Positions 9,216-18,373 of a DNA stretch of 20,394 nucleotides are shown here, piece by piece. Origin of the DNA: Lingula anatina. Its lineage: Eukaryota > Brachiopoda > Lingulata > Lingulida > Lingulidae. The notes below the pieces were generated by a model. It searched no databases. It was not told the origin of the DNA and was given only the letters and a program-made list of their open reading frames with translations. Position 1 is the stretch's first letter. The number at the start of each line of letters is the position of its first letter. The stretch is from positions 124,875-145,268 of the forward strand of contig NW_019776057.1 in NCBI RefSeq assembly GCF_001039355.2, read 5' to 3'. The translations under genes and the position numbers were made by a program.

Positions 9216-11369
9216 TCATGCTAGTTCAAAGTCAATGCTTATGTTCAGGTTTTTTAGCCTGTCTTTGTAAATAGCGTCAAACTCCTCATTCTGTGCAACT
9301 GTAAACATGTTTTTCCAGTCACCAACTATACCTGAAATACAATAAAATGAAATAAACACCATCACGTGTGTAATAATTGCTGACAAACATTCTTTTAAGA
9401 CATAGACTGAGAAAAGTTTTGACTGATAAAGCCGCTTTACACAAAAAATCTGATAGGCCGTTTACTTCGTTTTTTTTTACTGTGCCCATACAAGTAGAAG
9501 AAACTGATATCTCCTGTACAGTCTTTTTACAGCAATGGGTGACAATATCCATACAATTAAATCAACAAAATTTTGGATAACCGTTCGTTAAATGTCCTTG
9601 GCCATTTGGCAAAGTCATATTTACGTAGCCGACTGTCCCAGTTTAGCACTTTGAGTTAAGCGCAAAAACGGTTCAGCATGACCCTATTACAACAAATTAT
9701 TTTGATAGTTGGCGATAGATGGCAGTCCAGTCTACCTTTTCTGTACATGGATCCTCCTGGCTTCCATATAATCTTCAGTTCTTTCTTTGATTTCTGCATG
9801 TGATCAAAGGAACACACTCTTGCCACTTCATCATAAAACTCCTCGGAATTTTGGTGGCCAATGAATTCTGCAATGCGGCGTACTTCTTTCTTGAGATCCT
9901 GGAAGCATTTAAATGATTCTACAACTAGGCGGAAAAGGTACCTTAAAATAAATAAATGAATTATTCTACAAAGCTTTTAATGTCCCTTTTAAAAACAAAA
10001 GCAGGAACGAAATAAAACGGCGAATGCAATATGCCAAAATTCACGGAAATTTAAGCTATCAAGCAGTCAGAATTTTTACTTCTATACAATGATCCACGCC
10101 AAGCAATGTTTGACTACCTTTATCATGTCTTCATACTTGACGACAAGAGCGTTCGGTTTGTTTTCGAGCGCAGCTAAATACCCTCTCACGTGATCATACC
10201 ACGTGCCGTATGGAACCTCTGCAAGTAGCAAAAATGCAGACAACTTATTGTCTATCTATCAAAAAAAGAAACAATAAATAAATACAGTAAAATAAATAAA
10301 AACTGAACGTTCAAATTGGTCAACATCAAACAAAATCTAAATTTGTTTCAAATCTAAATCATTACTTTCATCAATAATAGAAACCAACATAAGTTTAATG
10401 TGGCAAGGAAATCGAATAGCTTATAGAACACGGAAAGTATATCTTTGTTAAATTTTTTTTCAAACCTTCACCTTTGATTTCTTTCATAGATGTCCTGAAA
10501 AAATTATTCCAACCACCACGGAAGCCGACTAAATTATCTCTTGACAAGTGAAAGTAACCGGACACAAAGGCGTCTTTGGGGTTTCGGACTGTGTAAATGA
10601 TCTTCGACGTCTTCAGTGCCTCTTCTGGGAAGAGCTCCAGCTGAATATGCGTGTCTAAAATTCTTGGTGACGTCATGTCGTCTAAAATATCCACCGGACA
10701 GAACTCGGGGAACATGGTGTTTTCTTTGATACCGTCATGAAGCTGTGCTTTGCCGGAAGTCAGACACGTAACAACTTCAAACATCCAGTGAGTGCCTGAC
10801 GCATAAAAACATTTTTTTTAATTATCTAGTAATAAGTTTTCCTATAAGTAAGTTTTACTTTGTCATCATTCGTATAGGACGTTTCAAATCCATATTGAAA
10901 ATGCATATTTTGAAAAAACTGTAAAACAGTTCTCAAACAATGCTCTCAATTTAAAATAAATTAATAATAAAAGATATATCCTTACTCTGCTGCGTGCTTA
11001 TAATTTCTTTCGTTGGCGAAATACCGGTATTAATATACCCATGTTTTTACAATTAACACAAAACAAGCTCTTACCCGATTTTGGCCAGTTTACAATCCAT
11101 ATGTCGTCACCGCGGGCGTGGAACTTGTCGTAATTGTCGATATTGTCAACTACTAGTGGCCAATCGGGGACGAACTTCCCCTTGACGCAAGCCGATCTTA
11201 ATGGGTTACCTTCATCATCGTATATTGTCCGAGTATCAACGTGTTTCCTCTCAAAGATTCTCTTTCTAAATACCGTCAACATGTATCTACGTAAATCTGG
11301 GAAATTGTACATGTCTACCACGAAGAGATAAATCATCCTAAAGAAATTTTGAATGTATGAGATGACCAT
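9216..11369 (-). CDS. Cytosolic-type (SULT) sulfotransferase, 5 coding exons, 332 aa
   Basis: Transfers sulfate from PAPS to a hydroxyl or amine of a small acceptor; the acceptor cannot be told from sequence. Minus-strand exons: 11369-11075, 10795-10472, 10218-10118, 9898-9736, 9331-9216, all GT-AG and in phase. Family marks in order: 5'-phosphosulfate loop NWPKSGTHW (94-102, Lys97), catalytic histidine in LDTHIQL (His148), 3'-phosphate site VRNPKDAFVSGY (Arg169, Ser177), VPYGTWYDHVRGY, KYEDM, and the C-terminal [20 protein letters not shown]. All key residues are kept, so the enzyme is probably active. The start is firm: ACAACAATGG context, with an in-frame TAA two codons before it. Odd: about 98 residues precede the PKSG glycine against roughly 45-50 in vertebrate SULT1, and the extra part starts hydrophobic (MVISYIQNFFRMIYLFVVDM). 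Confidence 0.93.
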
Positions 11370-11418
11370 TGTTGTTTATCTAGGATGTGCCAGTCTTGTT
11401 TACTCTGATCCTGAACAA
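11370..11418 (-). other. 5' UTR exon segment of the sulfotransferase gene, preceded by an intron acceptor
   Basis: On the minus strand a pyrimidine tract and AG (TTTGTTTTTCAG, ending at 11419) sit just upstream of the start codon. This suggests that the leader is spliced and that the promoter lies further right. Inferred from the splice consensus only. Confidence 0.45.
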
Positions 11419-11536
11419 CTGAAAAACAAAAGAGAGAAAACAACAAAAATAAATAAATAATTAAATAAATTTAAAAAATGAATAAATAAGGAAACAAAAA
11501 TATTATGTTACCAAGTACTGGCAATTCTTTATAATG

Positions 11537-11757
11537 TAGGCCTAGCTGGCATCTTTTAATTTGAATCATAAGCACAATGTATACTTTTTTCAAAACTTTA
11601 AAATATAGCCTACAGGTTATTCTCATTTACACTTTCATTTATTTATTTATTTATTTATTATTGTAATTCTTGTTGTGTGCACATATTACCGGTATAGGCC
11701 TATAGGGCCTATAGGCCTACTAGCTGTTTGGAAAACACAGGCAGAGCAATAGGCCTA
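11537..11757. repeat. Cluster of TAGGCCTA palindromes
   Basis: Perfect TAGGCCTA occurs at 11537-11544, 11695-11702, 11712-11719 and 11750-11757, with a near copy TAGGGCCTA between the second and third. Single further copies lie at 6293-6300 and 19340-19347. Confidence 0.8.
11638..11660 (+). repeat. (TTTA)n microsatellite
   Basis: About six uninterrupted TTTA units upstream of the sulfotransferase gene. Confidence 0.9.
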
Positions 11758-11829
11758 TGTCTCCATTATACATCTCATACACAGGGTTACAGGTAGCCTG
11801 TCAGTATCACAAACACAAAATAACGTTAT

Positions 11830-12093
11830 AACCAGTGGCGGATTTAGAGGGGGGTCGGGGGGGGGGGTACGTCGATCCTTACCCCCACCCCCACGTACCC
11901 CCCTTCGATTTCTGGACCCCTCTTGACTAGCTAAATCATAGTTCTAAAACGCACCAAATGGTATAGTTCACCCTCTAAAATACCCATTTTTCGGGGTCCT
12001 TCAGCTGGGCCAAGTTTGGGGGGGGGGGGGAGGAGGAGCTAGAGTAGGCTTCGCATCCCCTTCAAATAATCCTGGCTGGATCCGCCCCTGGTT
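11830..12093. mobile_element. Non-autonomous hAT-like element (264 bp) with 8-bp target-site duplication
   Basis: The ends are inverted repeats: left AACCAGTGGCGGATTTAG and right, read as reverse complement, AACCAGGGGCGGATCCAG (15 of 18 match). A perfect 8-bp direct duplication AACGTTAT flanks it (11822-11829 and 12094-12101). CAG-type ends and 8-bp duplications are hAT hallmarks. The interior has long G and C runs and no coding capacity, so it must have been moved in trans. The intact duplication argues for a fairly recent insertion. Confidence 0.85.
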
Positions 12094-12299
12094 AACGTTA
12101 TTAACAGACCCGAACCGCATTCATTCTTGGGGAAATAATTCTTGTCAATATTGGTCCAAGTTGGAGAAAACATTGATATTAAGTGATGTTACCTTATAAC
12201 AACAAGTCAGCAACGTTCTCTTGCCTACTTACACAACGAATATCGCGCCAGGCCAAGGTCACCATACGGTCACCATACGATCAGATTAAGGTCATCGTG

Positions 12300-12342
12300 C
12301 CCCCCCCCCCCCCCAAACACACACACACACACACACACACAC
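12300..12342 (+). repeat. C15 run followed by (AC)n microsatellite
   Basis: Fifteen C bases at 12300-12314, then AC units at 12317-12342. Simple sequence with no coding content. Confidence 0.95.
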
Positions 12343-12768
12343 CACACTATTCACCAACACCAATATAGACATTAAAGGGGTGCAAGCCAACGTGCTTACT
12401 AGAGGTCTTTGATTCGTTTTCTTTTGAACACTTCTGAGGCCTAAACCAGGCTAATGATGCATCGGCATACATACGTTGCCCTTTTCGTGTTAGCAAATAT
12501 TACTAGTTGCATCTGTGTTGGTAAGCTACAGCATGTGTTGTCTGACATTGCTTTCAGTATTTGTGCAAAAGTGTTTTTCCTAATTTAAACTGAACATTTG
12601 GAACTTATTTTATGATTGAAATTCTCATAAATTGATACTGTTAGGAATAACGGAAAACGAGGAATAATACGATAAATAAACAAGCAATTACTCTGTGCAT
12701 AGTAACAGTGCGATCAAATATCATGGTATTTCAGAAGCGATTGGCTGGAAATTCATTAATGAATGATT

Positions 12769-12770
<2 letters not shown>

Positions 12771-12807
<37 letters not shown>
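12771..12807 (+). repeat. Homopolymer T run (37 T)
   Basis: Thirty-seven consecutive T bases. It could be the poly(A) tail of a minus-strand retroposed sequence, but no duplication or SINE body was recognised beside it. Confidence 0.95.
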
Positions 12808-12808
<1 letters not shown>

Positions 12809-13264
12809 GAAACGGAGCTTCCATTCGGATTTTACTAGTACGTGCATTTCTTTCCCAAATGGTTCTGGTAAATAGGCGGGGTAAACTGGTGAGGATGACT
12901 CTTGGGATGGGAACATTTAGGTGGTTTTTTAAATATTAAAACATTTAAAAGTACTAAAATGAAAATCTTTGAAAACAGGTGAGTAAACTGCTTTATTATG
13001 CTTCTGTGTTGTGCGTGTTGTGTGTTGTGCATGCGGGTGTGCACTAGTAAGCAGAGTGAAGTCAAACTATGACACTTAATTACTTGTGCTCATTGCAACA
13101 TGAGGGAGAGCTTGGACATCAATGAAACTATGTATCCCACAAAGGGAATTGCAGTGTCAATGAACTCGAGTGGAAAATTCATTGGATTAAAAAATAGCAA
13201 TAGATATGATTTGTGTATATGCCAAAATTCCTCCAGTACTGTTTCATGAAAAACATCTTATTTA

Positions 13265-13300
13265 TTTGTTTGTTTGTTTGTTTGCTTGCTTGCTTGTTTG
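13265..13300 (+). repeat. (TTTG)n/(CTTG)n microsatellite
   Basis: Tetranucleotide run TTTG with three CTTG variants, about 170 bases upstream of the annexin-like start codon. Confidence 0.9.
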
Positions 13301-13470
13301 ACCTTATGTGCTTTTATAACATTACAGCATTTAGTAGTTGAAACATGCTGCAGTACTCAGTGTTGATTCCTGTGCCATGATGACAATGAGCAGCAGTTGA
13401 CACTTTGCCGTAATTAACCCAGGAAACTTTGCCCTCATTTGACTGACACTGCTTGGTGCAGCTCCCCAGG

Positions 13471-13506
13471 ATGGGCTGTGTTAATTCCAAGGAGAACGGG
13501 AATGCC
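13471..13506 (+). other. N-myristoylation/palmitoylation (SH4-like) signal of the annexin-like protein
   Basis: The first codons read M-G-C-V-N-S-K. Gly2, a small residue at 6 and Lys7 are what N-myristoyltransferase favours, and Cys3 beside the myristoylated Gly is a standard palmitoylation site. The same pattern opens Yes and Lyn (MGCIKSK). A flexible Asn/Ser-rich linker follows up to about residue 24. Annexin A13 is a known myristoylated annexin, but this motif is more Src-like. Confidence 0.75.
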
Positions 13507-16500
13507 GGCAATCCTAATTCCAGCAGCAGTGCCGAAAAAGATTTTAAATCCATGTCAACAGAACAGCTGGCAGAGGAGTTGAAAACAGCTGTTGACAGAG
13601 GTAAGTATATGGATAGGTATTGGTCACAATTTTTTTTTTTTTTTTTGCGGAAAAAAAAACAGTTTTAATGAGATTGTGTTCTATTCCTTTGTGAAAAAGG
13701 TGGCCTGCCTCTGATATTATGTTGTTGCTTTAGATTACTAATTTCCATTTTAATGCTAGGCTGTGAATGAAAATCAGATTTGCTCCACAATTTGTACGTC
13801 TGGTTCAAGAGAACATGACTGCTTTAATGTAGTAATGGGCACAGTTTAATATTGTATTTCTCCTTAAATCTTTTAGATATTTATTTCACCAAAATTTGTG
13901 TGGTATAGACACGGTGAATAATAAGATTACTTTAATTATAAAAAATCCCTGTTCAAAAATGTGATGCAGAATATGAGAGAATTTTTTTCAATAAGCCTAT
14001 GATCTGGGATACCTCAATCAGAAAATGTCTTAATGTGTTGGATTTTTTTTCTTTCGTAGGAGAAGGCAAAACAGCAGTGAGTATCATCTGTGCCTGTAAA
14101 GAAATGCCAGTTGCGCTGAATGAAGCATTCAAAGAGAAATACCAGCAGAGCATTCCAGAAGCATGTGCCCACAAACTTCAAGACCCTGTGAAATTTGGAC
14201 TCACTTTATTATTTGAGGAAACAGTCAAGGCCAGTGCAGTTTACCTGAAAGAATGCATTGAACACAGAGATTTGGAAAGTCTGTGTGAGATGTTTGCGAG
14301 CTGTGATGAGGAAGATGTGGAGGGTTTTAGTGCTGAGTTTACAAAACAGTGTGAAGGACAAACCCTGGCTGATGCATTACAAAATGGAAACTTTGGAGAT
14401 GAAGACACTGTTGAAGCTTTAAGGTCACTGATAGAGGTATCTGTATATTATAGCATCATGTAGCAGTAGTAGAAGAAGTCTGAAAAATGGGCATATCTTG
14501 GAATGCATCACTTGTTAATTTTTATGTACAGACACAGATGTGTCTGTACATATAGCCATCATCTGCGTCTGTCGTCGCCGTCGCCGTCGTTGCCGTCGTC
14601 GCCGTCGTCGCCGTGCACTTTTACCGATAACACGATAAGTGGAAAACTGTTTTTTATTTCAGCTTGAAACTTACAGAATTGATGAATATTTATAATATGC
14701 AGGTCAAGTTCGAAAATCAGCATGATCGGGCCANCTCAATGTAGGGCCAACCCAGTTTGGTTGGGAATACGTTGGCAATGCGTTGGCATTAAAAAGACGT
14801 TCAGCCAACCGTTGGCCAAAGTGAGCACTTAGATGGAAACCCAACGTTGGGCCAACGTTGCATGGTCAACCAAGGCAACGTTGGGCCAACGTTGGCCCAA
14901 CGTATGCATGCTATCTGGGTTGTTATCATTTTGCAGTGAAACTCAAATTAGTTTAGTTAAAAAATTGGAAGAATTTTTATTTATTTATTATTATTATTAT
15001 TATCATCATTATTATTATTTTTTTTTTTTGCAAATTTGTAAAGTCGTTATTGAATTGGATCGTTTTTCAACAAGCACAAAGTGTAATACCAATTATTTTT
15101 AAATGTTAATCTTTAAATACCATCTCATTCAATTTACTTTTCTAAACTGTGACAGTCAGATTGTGATTGAGTGATTACCAAGAGAAAAAAGATAATATTT
15201 GGTCTTAAACAACTGCACACTTTCTGTTTAAAAAAATCATCACCTACTCTAAACATTAGTTATAAATATAAAAAAGTTAAAGATCTACATGTATACTGTA
15301 GCCTGGCATTATAAATTAAGTATTTTTCTGTTTTGTGTAATGTGAAAGATGATAAAAAGTAATGATGATTTCTGCTCTCAGTTTCAGAGTAGCAGGGAAT
15401 CCAATGAGTGTGTTGAAACTGAAACTGTCATATCAGCTGTAGAGAGTGGGAATCTCTTTCATGGAGACAAAGTCTTCTTTAAATTATTATCTAATAGTGC
15501 AAGAAAACACACCAAAGAGGTTTTTGAGTCCTATTTAAAGGTGAGATTTTATAAATTCAGCATATTGATAAAATTTTGTAGAGAATGGTCAGACAGAAGC
15601 GAAAATTTAGAACTTTTTTTCCGTAATTTTTGTTGCAATGGTGACTTTTTTTTTCAAATTTATTAAAGTAAAGAGATGAAAGTAAAGAGCTAGGTTTCCA
15701 TCAATTTCCATTTGACAAAAATAATTGTTACAACTTACAATAATGTTGAGGAATTTTTTTCATTAGACAATGAGAAAAAAAATACATTTATTCTATATTT
15801 TTGATATGGCAGAGATGTCAGAGAGACATAACAGTAGAGATAGAGAAGCATTACTGTGATACAAACCTGAGTGAGGCAAGGCAAAATATGTCAGTTATAG
15901 GTGAGGAATGGTACTCTAGGGGTGCTTTCCCAGAGATTTAGATCGATCTAAAGATTAAGATTTAGATCGACCTAACTCCCTGGGAGTTCACGCTAAATTG
16001 CAGTCAGCCGAGCGGGAACCATAGTTAATTANGGAGTTCACGCTAAATTGCAGTCAGCCGAGCGGGCACCATAGTTAATTACCCCCTGACAGCTTTTAGT
16101 AGGCGGGACAGACGCTTAAGCCGGCCAAGCTGACAGTAATCTAGTGAGACTCCCCACAGGGATAGATCGATCTAAAAATCTATGGAAATGGGGTGTAGGT
16201 TTCAATTCTTCAAACTGGTGTTTCAAACATTTTCCTTGTAATCATGGAAGTAGCTGTTTAGAATATTGTAATTGAATCTTTCAATAGTGTAAAATTAGTA
16301 AAAATATGGCATGGCTTAGCTTTACTTTTGTAGGAATATTATTTGTCAGGTACATACTACTTTTTCTCAGGGTGGAATGTGGTCAATTGTCATTAAACAA
16401 GATGACCTTGTTTTAGTTAGTACAGTAAAGCCTTTCTTGTGAAATTCAGAAGTCATGTTTAGATGGAAAAAGCAATTTACATGGCTACATATATATATAT

Positions 16501-17386
16501 ATCTTGTAATTAAGTTACAGATGCTGATTTTCAGATTGCCTATAATAAATTCAAATGAGTGTTTGTGTGATAATGTGACAATATGTGGGGAGAGGATTTA
16601 GATTCATAAGATTATTTTTAAAGATACATTTTGTACCTGGCAAATACTAAATTTTACTTTATTGTCTATTATTTTACTTCAGCTCAAGTGATCCGGACAG
16701 CTCCCCTGTACTATGCCCAGACACTCCAGCGACTGCTTCCTTCCCAGGAGGTCCACAGTATTAACAGAGCTCTGTACATCATAGTATGGTCTCATCACAA
16801 GGTATTCTTTATCTGTTTTATTCCATAGAGGCTCTTTAAACTGGTGAATATGTTATAATGTACACAGATCTATGGTATTGCTAGAAGGTGTTGTTTATTA
16901 TATGTCAAATGTGCTGTCAGTGACCATTCTAACCAATAAATGAACCATGTATTTTAAAGAACTGATTTTGCCTTGAAAATGGTAAACTTGACTGATTTTA
17001 TTAGTTTGTGCATTCATTGAAAATGCTGTTGTTACCCGCGAGATATAATCATTGACAAAAAGTTTGAGAATGTCATCACTATTAAAAAACCAAAATTAGG
17101 CCTTGGATATAATTTATTTGATCCAATTTATTCAAAATCAGTTAAATTGGTGTTTTGCATATTACCATTTTACACACAGAGAAACATATTTTAATCCAGA
17201 AATTGAAAATTAAAAAAATTATTACATCTTATACATCAGGGCATTCTAACCTCTGTGATGGAGAACTATGAAAGCACACACTTCACTCAGCTGATGATGG
17301 ATGTGCGTTCTCAGTGTAAGAACGCGGAGGCAAGACAGCTGATGGTGAACATACTACAGAGACACAAGGCAGGACTACTGAACTAG
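13471..17386 (+). CDS. Annexin-fold protein with N-terminal acylation signal, 6 exons, 339 aa
   Basis: Exons: 13471-13600, 14060-14436, 15382-15540, 15813-15900, 16683-16801, 17240-17386; GT-AG and in phase. Four annexin-like repeats can be traced at about 29-97, 98-169, 184-258 and 259-339. Signs are R1 AFKEKYQQSI, R2 FASCDEEDVEGFSAEFTK, R3 FFKLLSNSARKHTKEVFESY and R4 APLYYAQTLQRLL, plus the usual length and repeat spacing. Annexins bind acidic membranes through Ca2+ held by K/R-G-x-G-T loops. Here those loops are lost or altered: RGEGKT with two residues missing in R1, HRDLES in R2, GNLFHGDK in R3, PSQEVHS in R4. The start MGCVNSKENG fits N-myristoylation at Gly2 and palmitoylation at Cys3, as in Src-family kinases. 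Inference: a lipid-anchored annexin not dependent on calcium. A 3' splice-like CCCAG just before the ATG hints at a spliced leader. Confidence 0.8.
13601..14059 (+). other. Annexin-like gene intron 1
   Basis: Donor GTAAGT, acceptor TTTCGTAG. It has a T15 run near 13631 followed by an A-rich stretch. Nothing else was recognised. Confidence 0.75.
14523..14552. repeat. Perfect 30-bp palindrome
   Basis: Two 14-base arms (left TATGTACAGACACA) around a 2-base GA centre, directly upstream of the GTC/GCC microsatellite. Probably part of the same dispersed repeat. Confidence 0.9.
14571..14613 (+). repeat. (GTCGCC)/(GTC) trinucleotide microsatellite
   Basis: Runs of GTC and GCC units, far more GC-rich than the surroundings. 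The text after it (GTGCACTTTTACCG, then CAGCTTGAAACTTACAG) resembles the body of dispersed repeats common in invertebrate genomes; that resemblance is from memory and unchecked. Confidence 0.85.
14734..14734. other. Ambiguous base (N), likely assembly join
   Basis: A single N lies between GGGCCA and CTCAATGTA inside intron 2. GGGCCA recurs 12 bases later, so a small misjoin is possible. Confidence 0.6.
14748..14922. mobile_element. Short inverted-end element built from GTTGGGCCAACG repeats
   Basis: The ends are CAACCCAG (14748-14755) and its reverse complement CTGGGTTG (14915-14922). The interior repeats palindromic words CCAACGTTGG and GTTGGGCCAACGTTG several times, giving many possible hairpins. 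The length is 175 bp and there is no coding capacity. No clear target-site duplication was seen. Confidence 0.6.
14975..15029 (+). repeat. (TTA/TTTA)n and T-rich low-complexity run
   Basis: Mixed TTTA, TTA and TCA units ending in about a dozen T. Simple sequence within intron 2. Confidence 0.9.
15376..15387 (+). promoter_or_regulatory. Tandem 3' splice sites of annexin-like exon 3
   Basis: Two AG sites six bases apart (TCTCAG ending at 15381, TTTCAG ending at 15387) both keep the reading frame. Use of the second would drop two residues (Phe-Gln) from the R2-R3 linker. Confidence 0.5.
15919..16194 (-). mobile_element. Foldback MITE, copy B
   Basis: Same family as 3311-3537 but in reverse orientation. 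It starts GGGGTGCTTTCCCAGAGATT and ends GGAAATGGGGT, with TAGATCGATCTA words near both ends. It is 276 bp long because of an internal 49-bp duplication around an N at 16032. The flanking triplets are CTA (15916-15918) and GTA (16195-16197), so any target-site duplication has decayed. Confidence 0.8.
15983..16081. repeat. 49-bp tandem duplication separated by one N
   Basis: Copies at 15983-16031 and 16033-16081, both starting GGAGTTCACGCTAAATTGCA, differ at a single base and are joined exactly at the ambiguous base 16032. The most likely cause is two overlapping contig ends that were not merged. Confidence 0.85.
16802..17239 (+). other. Annexin-like gene intron 5
   Basis: Donor GTATTC, acceptor ATACATCAG. 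AT-rich sequence with no repeat or exon recognised. Confidence 0.7.
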
Positions 17387-17690
17387 GCCATGGCTGACCA
17401 GCTCCTTTATCTTCAAATGACCATACATGAACACTTTTTGTGTCTGAACTGGGCAGTATTTGACAAAGTTACATGATCATTGATCACATATTTTGACCCT
17501 TACTGATTGGTCAAGAGGCAGTCATGTGGGGGTCAGTTATTTCAGAGAGATGACCTCCTAGTCAAGTCAGCCGTATTGGACTTCGATGGCCATTGCATGA
17601 GCTAGGTACATAATCACAAGTTCTCAATGTGTCTTAATTATTTTCACTTATCTTTGAAATTCGTGAACATATGTAACAAAGCAGTTATGG

Positions 17691-17782
17691 ACTTAGTTTA
17701 GGTCACCTCTTGGCTAGGTTCTATCCAAAGCTGGGATAAGATTCAGGTTGAACCTAGTCAAGAGGTGACCAAAACGTTAAGT
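17691..17782 (+). repeat. Strong hairpin (inverted repeat) in the annexin-like 3' UTR
   Basis: Arms at 17701-17721 (GGTCACCTCTTGGCTAGGTT plus C) and 17750-17770 are complementary over 21 bases with one G-T pair, which is a G-U wobble in RNA. A smaller stem TATCC/GGATA sits in the 28-base loop, and outer bases (ACTTA / TTAAGT) also pair loosely. In the transcript this would be a long stable stem. Confidence 0.8.
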
Positions 17783-18367
17783 AAATAATTGTATAAATTT
17801 TAATTAGCCAATGACAAATATTAGAGGGGTCTATTAAATTTGACTCCTGACCTTATACAGAACCATGAAATCCTGGGAAAGCAGTCGGTTAACTGGCTTA
17901 GTTGACTAGGATTTCCATGAGAGTGTCATTTCACTGGATAAGATGTGACCATGTAACTACAGAGCTTAGAAACAGTTCTGAGAATTGTGATGAATAATGC
18001 AAGTGCAGAGGTCTGTTGTGGTCTTCCTTATCCAAGCACTTGCTTGTTTGCAAAAGCAACAAATCAAAATGTTTTACAGGACTTTCTAGTGATATTTATC
18101 AATATTTTTTACTCTTTTTCTTTCATGTCAGTTTTTGTTTTTATATTTGATATGTATACATTTGTGAAGTTTTATTATATATTGGTAGGATATTTATCTT
18201 TGTTATATTACATTTGTTTAGTTTCTGAATAATTTCTTGACTTATATAAGTGTAATTTTTAATTGAAATTAACATTTTTGAACATGATAATGCAATTACA
18301 AGAGAAAATTATAAGGATAAACATAATTTTAAAAATATCAATAGTTGTACAATCTTGTAGCTGCTCG

Positions 18368-18373
18368 AATAAA
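18368..18373 (+). terminator. AATAAA poly(A) signal candidate for the annexin-like gene
   Basis: Perfect hexamer about 980 bases after the stop codon. Its position leaves roughly 250 bases before the opposite gene's signal, so the two transcripts need not overlap. Confidence 0.45.

Larger units (their letters stand above)
11419..13470. other. Head-to-head spacer between sulfotransferase and annexin-like genes
   Basis: It contains the 5' ends of two diverging genes and no recognised exon. Contents: A/T-rich low-complexity sequence (11425-11480), a TTTA run (11638-11660), a cluster of TAGGCCTA palindromes (11537-11757), a 264-bp transposon (11830-12093), an 11-bp tandem pair GGTCACCATAC near 12257-12278, a C15/(AC)n run, a T37 run, and a (TTTG)n run. 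The short open frames are chance frames across these repeats. Confidence 0.6.
14437..15381 (+). other. Annexin-like gene intron 2, repeat-rich
   Basis: Weak donor GTATCT. The intron holds a 30-bp perfect palindrome, a GTC/GCC microsatellite, an ambiguous base at 14734, a 175-bp element with inverted ends (14748-14922) and an A/T-rich run (14975-15029). No exon was seen inside. Confidence 0.75.
15901..16682 (+). other. Annexin-like gene intron 4
   Basis: Donor GTGAGG, acceptor TTACTTCAG. It contains foldback MITE copy B starting 18 bases after the donor and a short (AT)n run near 16491-16502. Nothing else was recognised. Confidence 0.75.

Noticed and set aside
10670-10680. TGACGTCA word inside sulfotransferase exon 2
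   Set aside because: It lies within conserved coding sequence far from a promoter, so it was not called as a regulatory site.
12301-12807. Possible CRISPR-like or structured array from repeated short words
   Set aside because: These are plain homopolymer and dinucleotide runs without repeat-spacer structure; the window is eukaryotic.
17987-18232. T-rich 81-codon open frame downstream of the annexin-like stop
   Set aside because: Phe/Tyr/Ile-rich translation of AT-rich UTR, with no motif.
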